NCBI RefSeq assembly: GCF_003815775.1
Contig: NZ_CP033926.1
Coordinates: 4,526,001 to 4,590,000 of the forward strand
Direction of reading: 5' to 3'
DNA from: Chryseobacterium joostei
GTDB taxonomy: Bacteria; Bacteroidota; Bacteroidia; Flavobacteriales; Weeksellaceae
DNA length: 64,000 bases
The position numbers and the translations under genes are program-made. This document shows positions 1 to 8,624 of this stretch, in pieces. How positions within the stretch are numbered: position 1 is the stretch's first letter; each line of letters begins with the position of its first letter. The notes under the pieces are model-generated. The model did not search any database and was not told the DNA's origin. It saw nothing but the letters and a program-made list of their open reading frames with translations.

Positions 1-1
1 A

Positions 2-232
2 GCAAGACAACGTCTGAGACCTATTTTGATGACTTCTTTTGCCTTTGTGGCAGGACTTATTCCACTCTGTATTGCATCAGGAGCAGGAGCTATTGGAAAC
101 CGTTCCATTGGTACAGCAGCAGCGGGAGGAATGTTAATCGGAACAATCTTCGGATTGGTAGTGATTCCTGGGCTGTATATATTCTTTGCAAAACTTGAAA
201 ATAAGAAGAAAGATGAAAAGATTAAATCATAG
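2..232 (+). CDS. RND efflux pump inner-membrane permease, C-terminal end (partial)
   Basis: The reading frame is open from the window edge to the stop at 232, so only the last 76 or so residues are present. The segment RLRPILMTSFAFVAGLIPL followed by GAGAIGNRSIGTAAAGGM is the conserved last-helices signature of AcrB/MexB-type (HAE1) proton-driven drug exporters, which sit in the inner membrane and pump substrates through a periplasmic adaptor to a TolC channel. The stop lies 17 bases beyond the start of the outer-membrane channel gene that follows, as expected for one efflux operon. The substrate cannot be read from this fragment. Confidence 0.9.
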   Translation, partial: ARQRLRPILMTSFAFVAGLIPLCIASGAGAIGNRSIGTAAAGGMLIGTIFGLVVIPGLYIFFAKLENKKKDEKIKS

Positions 233-1655
233 AAGCATATTGTACGGAATTGCAGCACTAAGCTTAGTCTCATGTGCTGTTCCAAAGGTGGCGGATCTGA
301 AAAAGGCCCAGGAATTACCGGAGATACCTGCTAAAACAGTAAGTTCAGAAGAGTTTAAGCAACTTAACCTAAAAGGCTATTTTACAGACTCTCATCTTTT
401 GGAGCTTTTTGATAAAGTAGTACTGGCCAATCCTGATTTTCAGATTGCACAGCAAAGGGTAGAAATTGCAAACAGTTTTTTACAAAGATCAAAGATGGAT
501 CTTTTGCCGTCCCTTGAAGTAGGAGCAGAAGCTTCAGGAAACCGATATGGAAAATATACGATGGAGGGAGTTGGTAATTACGATACCAATCTTTCGCCTA
601 ATATAACAGAGGATCAGAAAATCAACCGTGATTTTACGCCTAATTATTGGCTGGGAGCACGAAGCAGTTGGGAAATTGATGCCTGGGGAAAGCTGAAGAA
701 TAAAAAAATCGCTGCTCAGAAGAAATATCTGGCTTCCACAGAAGGGTTGCGATTGCTTCAGGTAGAGCTTTTCACTGATATTGCCAATCTGTATTATCAA
801 TTGGTAGCTCTGGATAATCGTCTGGCTATTTACCAAAAGAATTATAACCTTCAGCAAAGAGCCTTTGAAATTGTTTTAGCGCAGCGTGAAGTTGGTAAAG
901 CTACAGAACTTGCCGTTCAGCAGTTTAAAGCACAAAATAACAACTGGCTTGCAGAAATTGAACACATCAAAGTAGAGATTGTTACTGTTGAACAGGCCAT
1001 TACCACCTTAACGGGAAGTTATGGAGGAGACGTAAAGCGAGGAAAAGTACTGATGCCTACCAATATGGATATTTTAAATAAAACCATTAATGTAGAAGCT
1101 GTAATTCACTCAAGACCGGATGTTGCAGCGAATTATTATGTATTGGAGGCTTCTCAGGCTGATGCAAAGGCTGCAAGAGCTGCTTTTTACCCAAAACTTG
1201 ATCTCGGAGTAGGTATTGGAATGAATTCCTTTTCTGTGGAAACCCTTTTTAAACCAAGTTCACTGGCTGGGCAGTTGCTGGGAGGTCTGATGGTTCCTGT
1301 TTTCAATAAAGGACAATTGAAATACGAATTTAAAGTAGCCAGTAAGGAGCAGGAGATTGCTTTTTTAAATTATCAAAAGAGTATTACTACTGCATTCAAT
1401 GAACTTCAGTCTATTTTGAAACAGACCAAGATTTACGAACGTGTTTTAAAATTAAAATCAGAAGAGGTTGGTTTTCTTGACCGTGGTGTTGAGGTTTCCA
1501 ATGATTTGTACCTGACAGGGTATGCCAATTATTTTGAACTTATCAATTCTCAGAAAAGTAAGCTGATTGCTGAACTTGATCTGTTGCAGTTCCAGCATCA
1601 GAATACCAGAAATAATGTTCTGCTATTTAAGGCTCTGGGTGGAAAACTGGAGTAA
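213..1655 (+). CDS. TolC/OprM-family outer-membrane efflux lipoprotein
   Basis: The product of about 480 residues is the outer-membrane channel of the tripartite RND pump whose permease ends just upstream. The ATG at 213 gives a lipoprotein signal (ALSLVSC, Cys21). The in-frame TTG at 186 would add a charged stretch before it and is less likely. The body is mostly long helices with Ala/Gln-rich heptads in two repeated halves, including SRPDVAANYYVLEASQADAK, typical of OEP domains. It overlaps the permease gene by 20 bases, which suggests translational coupling. The adaptor gene is presumably upstream of the window. Confidence 0.9.
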   Translation: MKRLNHRSILYGIAALSLVSCAVPKVADLKKAQELPEIPAKTVSSEEFKQLNLKGYFTDSHLLELFDKVVLANPDFQIAQQRVEIANSFLQRSKMDLLPSLEVGAEASGNRYGKYTMEGVGNYDTNLSPNITEDQKINRDFTPNYWLGARSSWEIDAWGKLKNKKIAAQKKYLASTEGLRLLQVELFTDIANLYYQLVALDNRLAIYQKNYNLQQRAFEIVLAQREVGKATELAVQQFKAQNNNWLAEIEHIKVEIVTVEQAITTLTGSYGGDVKRGKVLMPTNMDILNKTINVEAVIHSRPDVAANYYVLEASQADAKAARAAFYPKLDLGVGIGMNSFSVETLFKPSSLAGQLLGGLMVPVFNKGQLKYEFKVASKEQEIAFLNYQKSITTAFNELQSILKQTKIYERVLKLKSEEVGFLDRGVEVSNDLYLTGYANYFELINSQKSKLIAELDLLQFQHQNTRNNVLLFKALGGKLE

Positions 1656-1787
1656 ATGTGATCATTGAGTTGAATGGTTTTTAAGGTTCTCAAGAATAAC
1701 CTTAATTACTTTACTCTCCTAATGATTAAAAAAAACAATAATTTTTCGGTTTTGTAAACCGACCATTTTTATTTTTTACGATGAAGA

Positions 1788-1820
1788 AAGAGGCTGTCTC
1801 AAAGCGAGGCAGCTTCTTTT
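1788..1820 (+). terminator. Intrinsic terminator after the efflux operon
   Basis: A 13-bp stem with some G-U pairs (AAGAGGCTGTCTC with GAGGCAGCTTCTT) and a 5-nt loop runs into T residues. It lies about 130 bases after the channel gene. Confidence 0.65.
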
Positions 1821-1903
1821 GATTTTTAACCAAAACCTATAAAATTAAACTTACTGTTTGGGGAATAGCGTTCAGAACTGAGGTTGATTTTTGTGAAAAT
1901 AAA

Positions 1904-1936
1904 AAAGAGACTGTCTTTTTAGGACAGTCTCTTTCT
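1904..1936 (-). terminator. Intrinsic terminator for the cold-shock-domain gene
   Basis: A perfect stem (AAAGAGACTGTC with GACAGTCTCTTT) surrounds a short loop. On the minus strand it is followed by a run of T, so it best serves the leftward gene that stops at 1986. A hairpin with a similar stem occurs at 48154. Confidence 0.75.
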
Positions 1937-1985
1937 GTATTGTTCAAACGTGTCTGTATCAAACAGATCGTTTTATGGATAAGTA

Positions 1986-2414
1986 TTATTTCACAATCTG
2001 AATGTTAACAGCTGAAAACCCTTTAGGAGACTTCTCTTTTTCAAAAGATACTCTGTTTCCTTTTTTCACAAGTTCTGTACAGTTGTTATTATGGAAGAAG
2101 ATATTCTCTTTAGTGCTGTCCTCAGTAATGAAACCATATCCTTTCTCACTGTGGAAAGTAATGATTCCTAATTTTCTTGGATCCTCCTCAATAATCGGAG
2201 CTGCACCCAGTTGAATTTCATCAAGGTTTACTTCCTGTCTCTGTTCAGGTGGAGTAGAGGTTAGTCTTCCGAATTCATCCACATACATGAATACATCCTC
2301 CATATCCTTTCCTTTGTTGTTGTTCGTCTTACGATCTTCGCGTCTTAGCGCTTTTTCTTTTTGCTTTTGAATTTTTTTCTTGAAATTTTCCTTTTTAGAA
2401 AAAGAATCTGCCAT
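1986..2414 (-). CDS. Cold-shock-domain protein with basic N-terminal extension
   Basis: The product has 142 residues. The last 65 or so form a cold-shock domain, with GIITFHSEKGYGFITED and NIFFHNNN matching the RNP1 and RNP2 nucleic-acid-binding strands of CspA-type proteins. The first 35 residues are very rich in Lys, Arg and Gln and probably bind RNA without a fold; an acidic linker joins the two parts. Ordinary CspA proteins have about 70 residues, so this is the extended form common in Bacteroidota. It is a cytoplasmic RNA or single-stranded DNA binder. The gene stands alone with its own terminator and probably a long 5' leader. Confidence 0.9.
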   Translation of the reverse strand: MADSFSKKENFKKKIQKQKEKALRREDRKTNNNKGKDMEDVFMYVDEFGRLTSTPPEQRQEVNLDEIQLGAAPIIEEDPRKLGIITFHSEKGYGFITEDSTKENIFFHNNNCTELVKKGNRVSFEKEKSPKGFSAVNIQIVK

Positions 2415-3131
2415 AAATTATTTTTAGTATTTAGTTTCTATAAATTGTAATGTTCACACTGGTCTGCTTTAGACCTTAAAGTCCACTCATGTTTTCTGTC
2501 CTGGGATTTCCAATCATACAGAGCTGTAAAATTCCGACAAGTATTGTTCTTGGTAGAAGAATAAGATGTTAAAAATAGGACTGCTCAAAAAGCAAAGACT
2601 GAATAAAATATATTCCGGTCGTTACAGAAAACAAAGTATTGACTTGGTTATTAATGTACAAATATACAACAATAAAACGAATAATACAGTTTTAAATGAT
2701 TGATTATCAGAAATGGATTTGACAGAATTTCGCTAAAATAGGCTGCTGTAGGAATATAGCCGTGAATATACCCCAATAAAGAGGAGATAAAAAATCCTCA
2801 GGGAGCTGAGGATTAAAAAAATATATTAAAATTGAAGTGGTGTGTGTTAATACGGGTGGGAGAGCATCAAATGTTATGCCTAAAATTCACTTAAGTTAGA
2901 AAAAGAAACCACGTGTTTAACAGGAAAAGGAACGGTCTGTCTGTATCTGTCTGGTAAATAGTGTTGTATTGAAAAATAGTTGTTTGTATAAAATTGAATA
3001 TTTTTTTACTTAATTTTTTAACTCTAACTATGGAAGACATTAAATTTTAAGATAACTCCCGAAAAATTCACCATGTTGAGACGATTTTTATTATCCATCT
3101 TTGCCTTAATAACATTTAAAATATAAAAATA
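2415..3131. other. Intergenic region with long csp leader and orphan hairpin
   Basis: A 717-base stretch with no convincing gene. On the minus strand a TATATTTG box (2659-2666) would start the csp transcript with a leader of about 240 nt. A hairpin at 2793-2814 (AATCCTCAG with CTGAGGATT) is followed by T only on the minus strand. A 17-codon reading frame at 3073-3126 (MLRRFLLSIFALITFKI) ends six bases before the next gene; nothing beyond its position supports it as a gene. Confidence 0.5.
2659..2666 (-). promoter_or_regulatory. Candidate -7 box of the csp gene
   Basis: TATATTTG on the minus strand matches the Bacteroidota -7 consensus TAnnTTTG. It lies about 245 bases before the csp start, so the mRNA would carry a long 5' leader, as known for cspA-type genes. 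I see no clear -33 element. Confidence 0.4.
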
Positions 3132-3887
3132 ATGTCAACACAAGATCTAAATGGAAAAGTTGTTTTAATAGCCGGAGGTGGTAAAAACTTAGGCGGATTA
3201 TTGAGCAAAGATTTTGCTGCAAAAGGTGCGAAACTGGCCATACATTACAATAGTGAAAGCTCCAGAGCTGAAAGCGAGAAAACACTGGCAGAAGTTCAGG
3301 CATTGGGAGCTGAAGCATTCCTGTTCCAGGGAGACCTGACCAAAGTAGACAATATTACTCAATTTTTTGATGAAACAATTTCTCGTTTTGGAGGAGTAGA
3401 TATTGCCATTAATACAGTAGGAATGGTATTGAAAAAACCATTCTCAGAAACTACAGAAGAAGAATATGATACCATGTTCAATGTAAATTCAAAATCTGCC
3501 TATTTCTTTTTACAGGAAGCCGGTAAAAAACTGAACGATCATGGGAAGATCTGTACGATCGTTACTTCATTATTGGCCGCTTATACAGGGTTGTATTCTA
3601 CCTATGCAGGAGCAAAGGCACCTGTGGAACATTTTACCAGAGCAGCTTCTAAAGAATTTGGAGCAAGGGGGATTTCTGTAACAGCAGTTGCTCCAGGCCC
3701 AATGGATACTCCTTTTTTCTATGGGCAGGAAACTGATGACGCGGTAGCCTATCATAAGTCAGCATCAGCGTTAGGAGGACTTACCGATATTAAAGATATT
3801 GCTCCATTGGTAGAGTTCTTGGTAACTGAGGGCTGGTGGATCACAGGGCAGACTATTTTTGCCAACGGAGGGTATACAACCAGATAA
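3132..3887 (+). CDS. SDR-family NAD(P)-dependent oxidoreductase
   Basis: The 251-residue protein is a classical short-chain dehydrogenase/reductase. The nucleotide-binding loop near residue 15 reads GGGKNLGG instead of the usual TGxxxGIG. The catalytic region has Ser (VTSLLAAYTG) followed by the YAGAK form of YxxxK, and it ends with the family's typical ITGQTIFANGGYTT strand. It is likely a cytoplasmic enzyme reducing a carbonyl or oxidising an alcohol; the substrate cannot be told. It is a single-gene unit, with a strong hairpin 25 bases after its stop. Confidence 0.9.
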   Translation: MSTQDLNGKVVLIAGGGKNLGGLLSKDFAAKGAKLAIHYNSESSRAESEKTLAEVQALGAEAFLFQGDLTKVDNITQFFDETISRFGGVDIAINTVGMVLKKPFSETTEEEYDTMFNVNSKSAYFFLQEAGKKLNDHGKICTIVTSLLAAYTGLYSTYAGAKAPVEHFTRAASKEFGARGISVTAVAPGPMDTPFFYGQETDDAVAYHKSASALGGLTDIKDIAPLVEFLVTEGWWITGQTIFANGGYTTR

Positions 3888-3910
3888 TTTAAATTAAAGT
3901 TAAAAAAAAC

Positions 3911-3945
3911 ACCCCACTGAAAATCATTTTCAGCGGGGTATTTTT
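3911..3945. terminator. Bidirectional terminator between SDR gene and lgt
   Basis: ACCCCACTGAAAA pairs with TTTTCAGCGGGGT (one mismatch). There are T runs after it on the plus strand and A runs before it, so it can end both converging transcripts. Confidence 0.8.
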
Positions 3946-3960
3946 AGTTGTAACTAAAGA

Positions 3961-4797
3961 TTATGAAGTTTTCATTTTGGACTTTTCCAGTATACTTTTT
4001 CCAATAAAAAATAAACCTAGAAGAACAAATGGAATACTTAGAAGCTGTCCCATGTTCATGCTCATTCCATGTTCAAATTCAACCTGATCTACCTTGATGA
4101 ATTCAATCAGAATTCTCATGATAAAGATTAAAAGAATACTGATCCCAAAATAGAATCCTTTCCCGATCTTGAATATATCTTTCTTGTAAATGAAATAAAT
4201 TAAAAGGAAAATTACAAAATAAGAGATTGCTTCATAAAGCTGTGCCGGATGCCTTGGAAGATCATCTACCTGTCGGAAGATAAAAGCCCATGGCACATTG
4301 GTAGGCGTACCAATAATCTCAGAGTTCATAAGATTGGCCAGCCTGATAAAAACCCCTCCTAATGGAAGTACAATGGCTATGGCATCCAGAACTTTCATAA
4401 ACGGGATAGAGAATTTTCTGGAATATAATAAGAGCATTATTACCAGTCCGATACCACCACCATGGCTGGCTAATCCTGCAAATCCAACAAAATGATATAC
4501 CCCGTCCGGTCCTTTCTGAATAGGCAGGAAAATTTCAAGGATATGCTGGGAGTAATAATCAAAATCATAAAAGATACAGTGCCCCAATCTGGCTCCGACT
4601 AAAATCCCGATAAGAGCATAGGAGAATAAGGATTCATGGGCCTGCATGCTTAAGTTTTCTTTTTTATAAATACTTTTCAAAATATTAAAGCACAGAACCA
4701 AACCTGCAAGAAATAATAGACCATAGTATTTTACAGGAATTCCTAAAATATTAAAAATTTCAGGATTGACGTTCCAGTCGATGTATAATAAATTCAT
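3961..4797 (-). CDS. lgt: Prolipoprotein diacylglyceryl transferase
   Basis: Lgt moves diacylglycerol from phosphatidylglycerol to the Cys of prolipoproteins in the inner membrane, the first step of lipoprotein maturation. The 278-residue protein has about seven hydrophobic helices and the family landmarks: GARLGHCIFYD, the catalytic-His loop GLASHGGGIG, the signature stretch GVFIRLANLMNSEIIG and RHPAQLYEA near the C-terminal third. Length fits the family. The many lipoproteins in this window would be its substrates. It is alone and faces the SDR gene across a shared terminator. Confidence 0.96.
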   Translation of the reverse strand: MNLLYIDWNVNPEIFNILGIPVKYYGLLFLAGLVLCFNILKSIYKKENLSMQAHESLFSYALIGILVGARLGHCIFYDFDYYSQHILEIFLPIQKGPDGVYHFVGFAGLASHGGGIGLVIMLLLYSRKFSIPFMKVLDAIAIVLPLGGVFIRLANLMNSEIIGTPTNVPWAFIFRQVDDLPRHPAQLYEAISYFVIFLLIYFIYKKDIFKIGKGFYFGISILLIFIMRILIEFIKVDQVEFEHGMSMNMGQLLSIPFVLLGLFFIGKSILEKSKMKTS

Positions 4798-5091
4798 TGA
4801 TAGTGTTGTTGGATTTACGAGTGCAAATATAAGAAAATAGGAACTGTTGATTAAGATAGAGAGGTTTTTGAAACCTTGCGACCTGTTTCATAACATCTTA
4901 AAATAGTATTTTCCCTGTTTTCTATCCAATATGTTTTGATGGGATTAGTTTGGTATACCATATAATTTAAAATGATTCTTGAAGAAACATTTTATAACTT
5001 TAACCTGAGTTTAGGATGAAAAAATGAGATGTTTTTTAACTCAATTTACTTACTTCTATTCATCAACAATCAATCACAAAAATATTCTTAT

Positions 5092-5787
5092 ATGCATCAT
5101 CAACTTGAAAAACATTATGTAAATAGAGTAGGTTGGCTTCGAGCAGCAGTATTGGGCGCCAATGACGGACTATTATCAACAACCAGTATTGTAATTGGGG
5201 TAGCTGCAGCACAACCCGACCGTCATATCATTATTCTTGCCGCCTTAGCCGGAATGATTGCCGGAGCAATGTCTATGGCTGCCGGTGAATATGTTTCCGT
5301 CAGTTCACAGGAAGATACGGAAAAGGCTGATTTAATGCGTGAAAAAAGAGAACTGGAAGAAATGCCGGAAATAGAGCTGCGGGAACTTGCCCGAGTTTAT
5401 GAGAAAAGAGGGTGTACGAAGGAAACAGCAATGCTGGTGGCCACTGAACTTACGGAGCAGAATGCATTGGAAGCTCACGCCCGAGATGAATTGGGTATCA
5501 ATGAAATTACTCAGGCAAAACCCTTACAAGCTGCTATGGCTTCATTTGGATCATTTGCAGTGGGTGCTTTATTACCGTTTATGGTTTCTCTTTTGGCTCC
5601 CATTGAACAGATGGTCTACTTTCAGTATGGATTTTCCATCATCTTTTTGATGCTTTTGGGTGCAATTTCAGCCAAGACCGGAGGCGCAGGGATTAAAGTT
5701 GCTGTTTTGAGGATTTGTTTTTGGGGAACTGTAGCCATGGGAATTACAGCATTGGTTGGCCGTTTTTTTGGTGTAAATATATCTTAA
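5092..5787 (+). CDS. VIT/CCC1-family metal transporter-like membrane protein
   Basis: The ATG at 5092 (MHHQLEKHYVNRVGWLRA) gives 231 residues; the frame is open upstream to 5029 but that stretch does not resemble the family. LRAAVLGANDGLLSTTSIVIGVA, AGMIAGAMSMAAGEYVSVSSQ and the acidic loop around EMPEIELRELARVYEKRG are hallmarks of the VIT1/CCC1 family, which moves Fe2+ or Mn2+ out of the cytoplasm. Five transmembrane helices are expected. The gene stands alone. The metal is inferred from the family only. Confidence 0.88.
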   Translation: MHHQLEKHYVNRVGWLRAAVLGANDGLLSTTSIVIGVAAAQPDRHIIILAALAGMIAGAMSMAAGEYVSVSSQEDTEKADLMREKRELEEMPEIELRELARVYEKRGCTKETAMLVATELTEQNALEAHARDELGINEITQAKPLQAAMASFGSFAVGALLPFMVSLLAPIEQMVYFQYGFSIIFLMLLGAISAKTGGAGIKVAVLRICFWGTVAMGITALVGRFFGVNIS

Positions 5788-5942
5788 TTCTTTTGGTGTA
5801 AATCATCAACTAAAATATCCCTATTTATCATTGTTTTGAAAATATTTATTAATATAATCTTTTGATTTACAGATGTTATTCAACCTAACAAGTGTTAGTA
5901 GTAGAAATACGACACTTTTTCAAATTTTCAATCGGATGTTAT

Positions 5943-5970
5943 TTTGATAGTGCATTTACTTCTATCTTTG
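5943..5970 (+). promoter_or_regulatory. Bacteroidota promoter of hcp
   Basis: TATCTTTG at 5963-5970 matches the -7 consensus TAnnTTTG exactly, with TTTG at 5943-5946 as a possible -33 element (16-base gap, slightly short). The predicted start leaves a leader of about 55 nt before hcp. Confidence 0.65.
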
Positions 5971-6031
5971 GTGATATAGAAAACAACAAATCAACCCAAT
6001 CACAAAATATTAACGATTAAAATTTACGATC

Positions 6032-6439
6032 ATGGCAGAAAGAAATTCAAGAGGAATTTTAAAATTCAACAACGGAGAAGGACAAAAATTATTAAAGCTT
6101 AATTACAGCGTATCAAGAGCTACAGACGTTTCAGGACGTGTAGCATCTGATCCTTCCAACGCTCTTATCAAAATCACCGTAGAAGCTACAGAAAAATCTG
6201 ATATTTTGGAAAGCCTTCTTAACGGAAAGTACAAGCCTACAGTGGGTGAAGTAACATTCAACAAATCTCACGAGGAAGGAACATTAACTACATTGAAATG
6301 GCAAAACGGTTATGTAATCCAGCATGAAGTAGACTTTGATGCAGTGGACGACAACAGTATGTACATCAGCTTTGTTATAAGTGCTGAGCAAATTGACCTA
6401 GGAAACTCTGCTTATGACGGAGCATGGCCTTCAGCATAA
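6032..6439 (+). CDS. tssD: Type VI secretion tube protein TssD (Hcp), subtype iii
   Basis: The 135-residue protein matches the small Bacteroidota Hcp family. Hexameric rings stack into the inner tube that is fired into a neighbouring cell and can carry effectors. It begins MAERNSRGILKFN and contains the beta-rich core with EKSDILESLLNGKYKP and a closing segment YISFVISAEQIDLG. It has its own promoter and a terminator, fitting the need for many copies, and precedes vgrG. No sheath or baseplate genes are in the window, so this is a cargo locus rather than the main T6SS operon. Confidence 0.9.
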   Translation: MAERNSRGILKFNNGEGQKLLKLNYSVSRATDVSGRVASDPSNALIKITVEATEKSDILESLLNGKYKPTVGEVTFNKSHEEGTLTTLKWQNGYVIQHEVDFDAVDDNSMYISFVISAEQIDLGNSAYDGAWPSA

Positions 6440-6472
6440 GAATCTGATTTCTTACAATTAAATCAACATAAG

Positions 6473-6515
6473 ACAGAATGGTATTCCGAGATGAAGAATA
6501 TTATTCTGTTTTTTC
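6473..6515 (+). terminator. Terminator after hcp
   Basis: A hairpin (ACAGAATGGTATT with AATATTATTCTGT, two G-U pairs) is followed by six T. It would end most hcp transcripts and may let some continue into vgrG. Confidence 0.7.
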
Positions 6516-6704
6516 GTCTCAAATTGTTTTTGTCAGGATATTGAATGTTCGGATGAATTTTCTCGTGAAATTATTATGATTTTAAAGATTAAATTAGTAG
6601 AAATAGGTTTTATGTTGTGATAAATTTATAATTTTATATAAAGGTTATTTGTTTTTAGAATTTTTTTTCGAAAAATAATAACCCGCCAAAACACTTTACA
6701 TAAT

Positions 6705-8564
6705 ATGAATAATAATACCTCGAATTCCGAAAAGATTTCGGAGAATCATATTCCTGGAATCAACCGTGTGGTGAAGCTGGATATTGTGATTGAAGGCAAG
6801 ATGATTAAGCATTTTAAGCATTTTCGTCTGGAGCAAAGTGTGAAAAAACACCATAATTTTGAACTTACATTAGCACATGATACCTTAGATGGAGTACAAA
6901 ACCATGATTTAGAAGAGGCTCAGCAGTTTCTGGGAAAACGTTTAACGGTAGTTTTCAAATATAAGGATGTAGAAGGAAGCCCGGAAAGAACCTTTGTAGG
7001 AGTCATTACAAAAGTTGGTTTCAGTCAGGAAAATCACAGCCTTGGAAACATTGTCCTGAAAGGATATAGCCCTACAATATTATTGGATGCAGCTCCTCAT
7101 ACCCAAAGTTTTGGGGGAGATCAGCCCGTTAATATGGGAATCATTGCCACGAATGTTATTAAGCAAGGAATTGAAGGAAGCAAGTTTGATGTGAAAATCA
7201 ATGCTAAGGCATCTTCTCAAATCCTTTACAGTTCTCAATATAACGAAACTCATTACAATTATCTCTGCAGAATGGCAGAAGCTTATGGCGAACAGTTTTA
7301 TTATGACGGCGAAGTTCTGCACTTCGGAAATATGCCGCCTCAGGATAAAGCACTGGAACTGATTTACGGAAGTAATGTTTCTGATATCAATGTTGAATTG
7401 AAAGCAGTTCATATTAAACCCAAATTTTACGGATATAACAGCAGTTCCAATGCCAAGCTTACCTCCGGAGAAACGCCTATTAAGCATGTAGGAAATCTTG
7501 CAAAAACAGCGTATAAGAACAACGATAAAATATTCAAGACTCCATCATTGCAAGTTGCTCCAATAAAGGCAGCAACGGATATGGATGTGGTGATTTCCCA
7601 AACCAGTACAGCAGGAAGTAAAGCTGTGGATGTATTTACCGTTTCCGGCGGTACAACGATTCCTTTTTTATATCCAGGATGTGTTGCGGATATCAACATG
7701 CGACAAACTGATAGTAATAAAACCTCTTATTTTACCAAGCTTATGATGACAGAGGTGATTCATGAAGTGGATGCTTTAGGACGTTATAAAGGTAGATTTG
7801 AAGCTATTGCCTCAGATACAGGATATATTCCAACCCCCGATTTTATTGTTCCCATTGCAGAACCACAGATTGCAACGGTAATATCCAACGCAGATCCGCT
7901 TGGACAGGGCCGGATTACGGTAAGATTCGACTGGCAACTGCATGATACTACTAATTTCATTAGAATGATGTCTCCCGATGCGGGAGGGACAGATCAGATT
8001 ACTCAAAACAGAGGATATGTAGCCATACCCGAGGTTGGGGATCAGGTGATGGTAGGCTTTGTACACAATCATCCGGATCGCCCTTTTGTAATGGGAGGAA
8101 TGTTTCATGGCGGAACAGCCCTTGGAGGCGGAGTGGACAATCATTTAAAATCCATACAGACCAGAAGTGGAATTCGAGTTTTAATGAATGACGCAGAGGG
8201 AAGTGTAACCATTATCGACCCAAGCGGCAATAATTATTTTATGGATGGAAAAGGAAATATTACGGTGACATCTCCTAAAAATATGACTTTCAATGTTGGG
8301 GAAAATCTTGATATCAACGTTGGAAATAATATGAGAACAAGTGTGGGAAATGACAATGCAGTTAGCATCACCAACAATCATAAGTTCATGTCCAAAAATT
8401 ATAAGCAGACCGTTAACGAAAATAAAACAGTCAATATAACGGGTGACTTAAAAGAAACTACGTCTACCACCACTCATAAAGCTAAAAATGGAGATATCCT
8501 ATTACAAAGCTCTGGTGTTGCCAAAATGCTCGGTAAAATAGATGCCAAGGTAAATAAGGGATAA
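6705..8564 (+). CDS. vgrG: Type VI secretion spike protein VgrG (TssI)
   Basis: The 619-residue protein is the trimeric spike at the tip of the T6SS tube. Roughly residues 20-370 form the gp27-like part (LEEAQQFLGKRLTVVFKY, YNETHYNYLCRMAEAYGEQF). An OB-fold gp5-like domain follows (DPLGQGRITVRFDW, PEVGDQVMVGFVHNHPDRPF). The C-terminal third is a repeating beta-helix (SPKNMTFNVGENLDINVGNN). No enzymatic domain is fused at the end. It heads a same-strand run of cargo genes, so it probably loads the PAAR-like protein and effectors encoded downstream. Confidence 0.93.
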   Translation: MNNNTSNSEKISENHIPGINRVVKLDIVIEGKMIKHFKHFRLEQSVKKHHNFELTLAHDTLDGVQNHDLEEAQQFLGKRLTVVFKYKDVEGSPERTFVGVITKVGFSQENHSLGNIVLKGYSPTILLDAAPHTQSFGGDQPVNMGIIATNVIKQGIEGSKFDVKINAKASSQILYSSQYNETHYNYLCRMAEAYGEQFYYDGEVLHFGNMPPQDKALELIYGSNVSDINVELKAVHIKPKFYGYNSSSNAKLTSGETPIKHVGNLAKTAYKNNDKIFKTPSLQVAPIKAATDMDVVISQTSTAGSKAVDVFTVSGGTTIPFLYPGCVADINMRQTDSNKTSYFTKLMMTEVIHEVDALGRYKGRFEAIASDTGYIPTPDFIVPIAEPQIATVISNADPLGQGRITVRFDWQLHDTTNFIRMMSPDAGGTDQITQNRGYVAIPEVGDQVMVGFVHNHPDRPFVMGGMFHGGTALGGGVDNHLKSIQTRSGIRVLMNDAEGSVTIIDPSGNNYFMDGKGNITVTSPKNMTFNVGENLDINVGNNMRTSVGNDNAVSITNNHKFMSKNYKQTVNENKTVNITGDLKETTSTTTHKAKNGDILLQSSGVAKMLGKIDAKVNKG

Positions 8565-8624
8565 TATAAACAGAAAAAAATTAATTGTATATTATTTTAA
8601 ATTAATAGTTGCAATGCATTCATA

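Noticed and set aside
3073..3126. 17-codon leader peptide before the SDR gene
   Set aside because: No run of regulatory codons and no terminator hairpin after it, unlike the tyrA leader.
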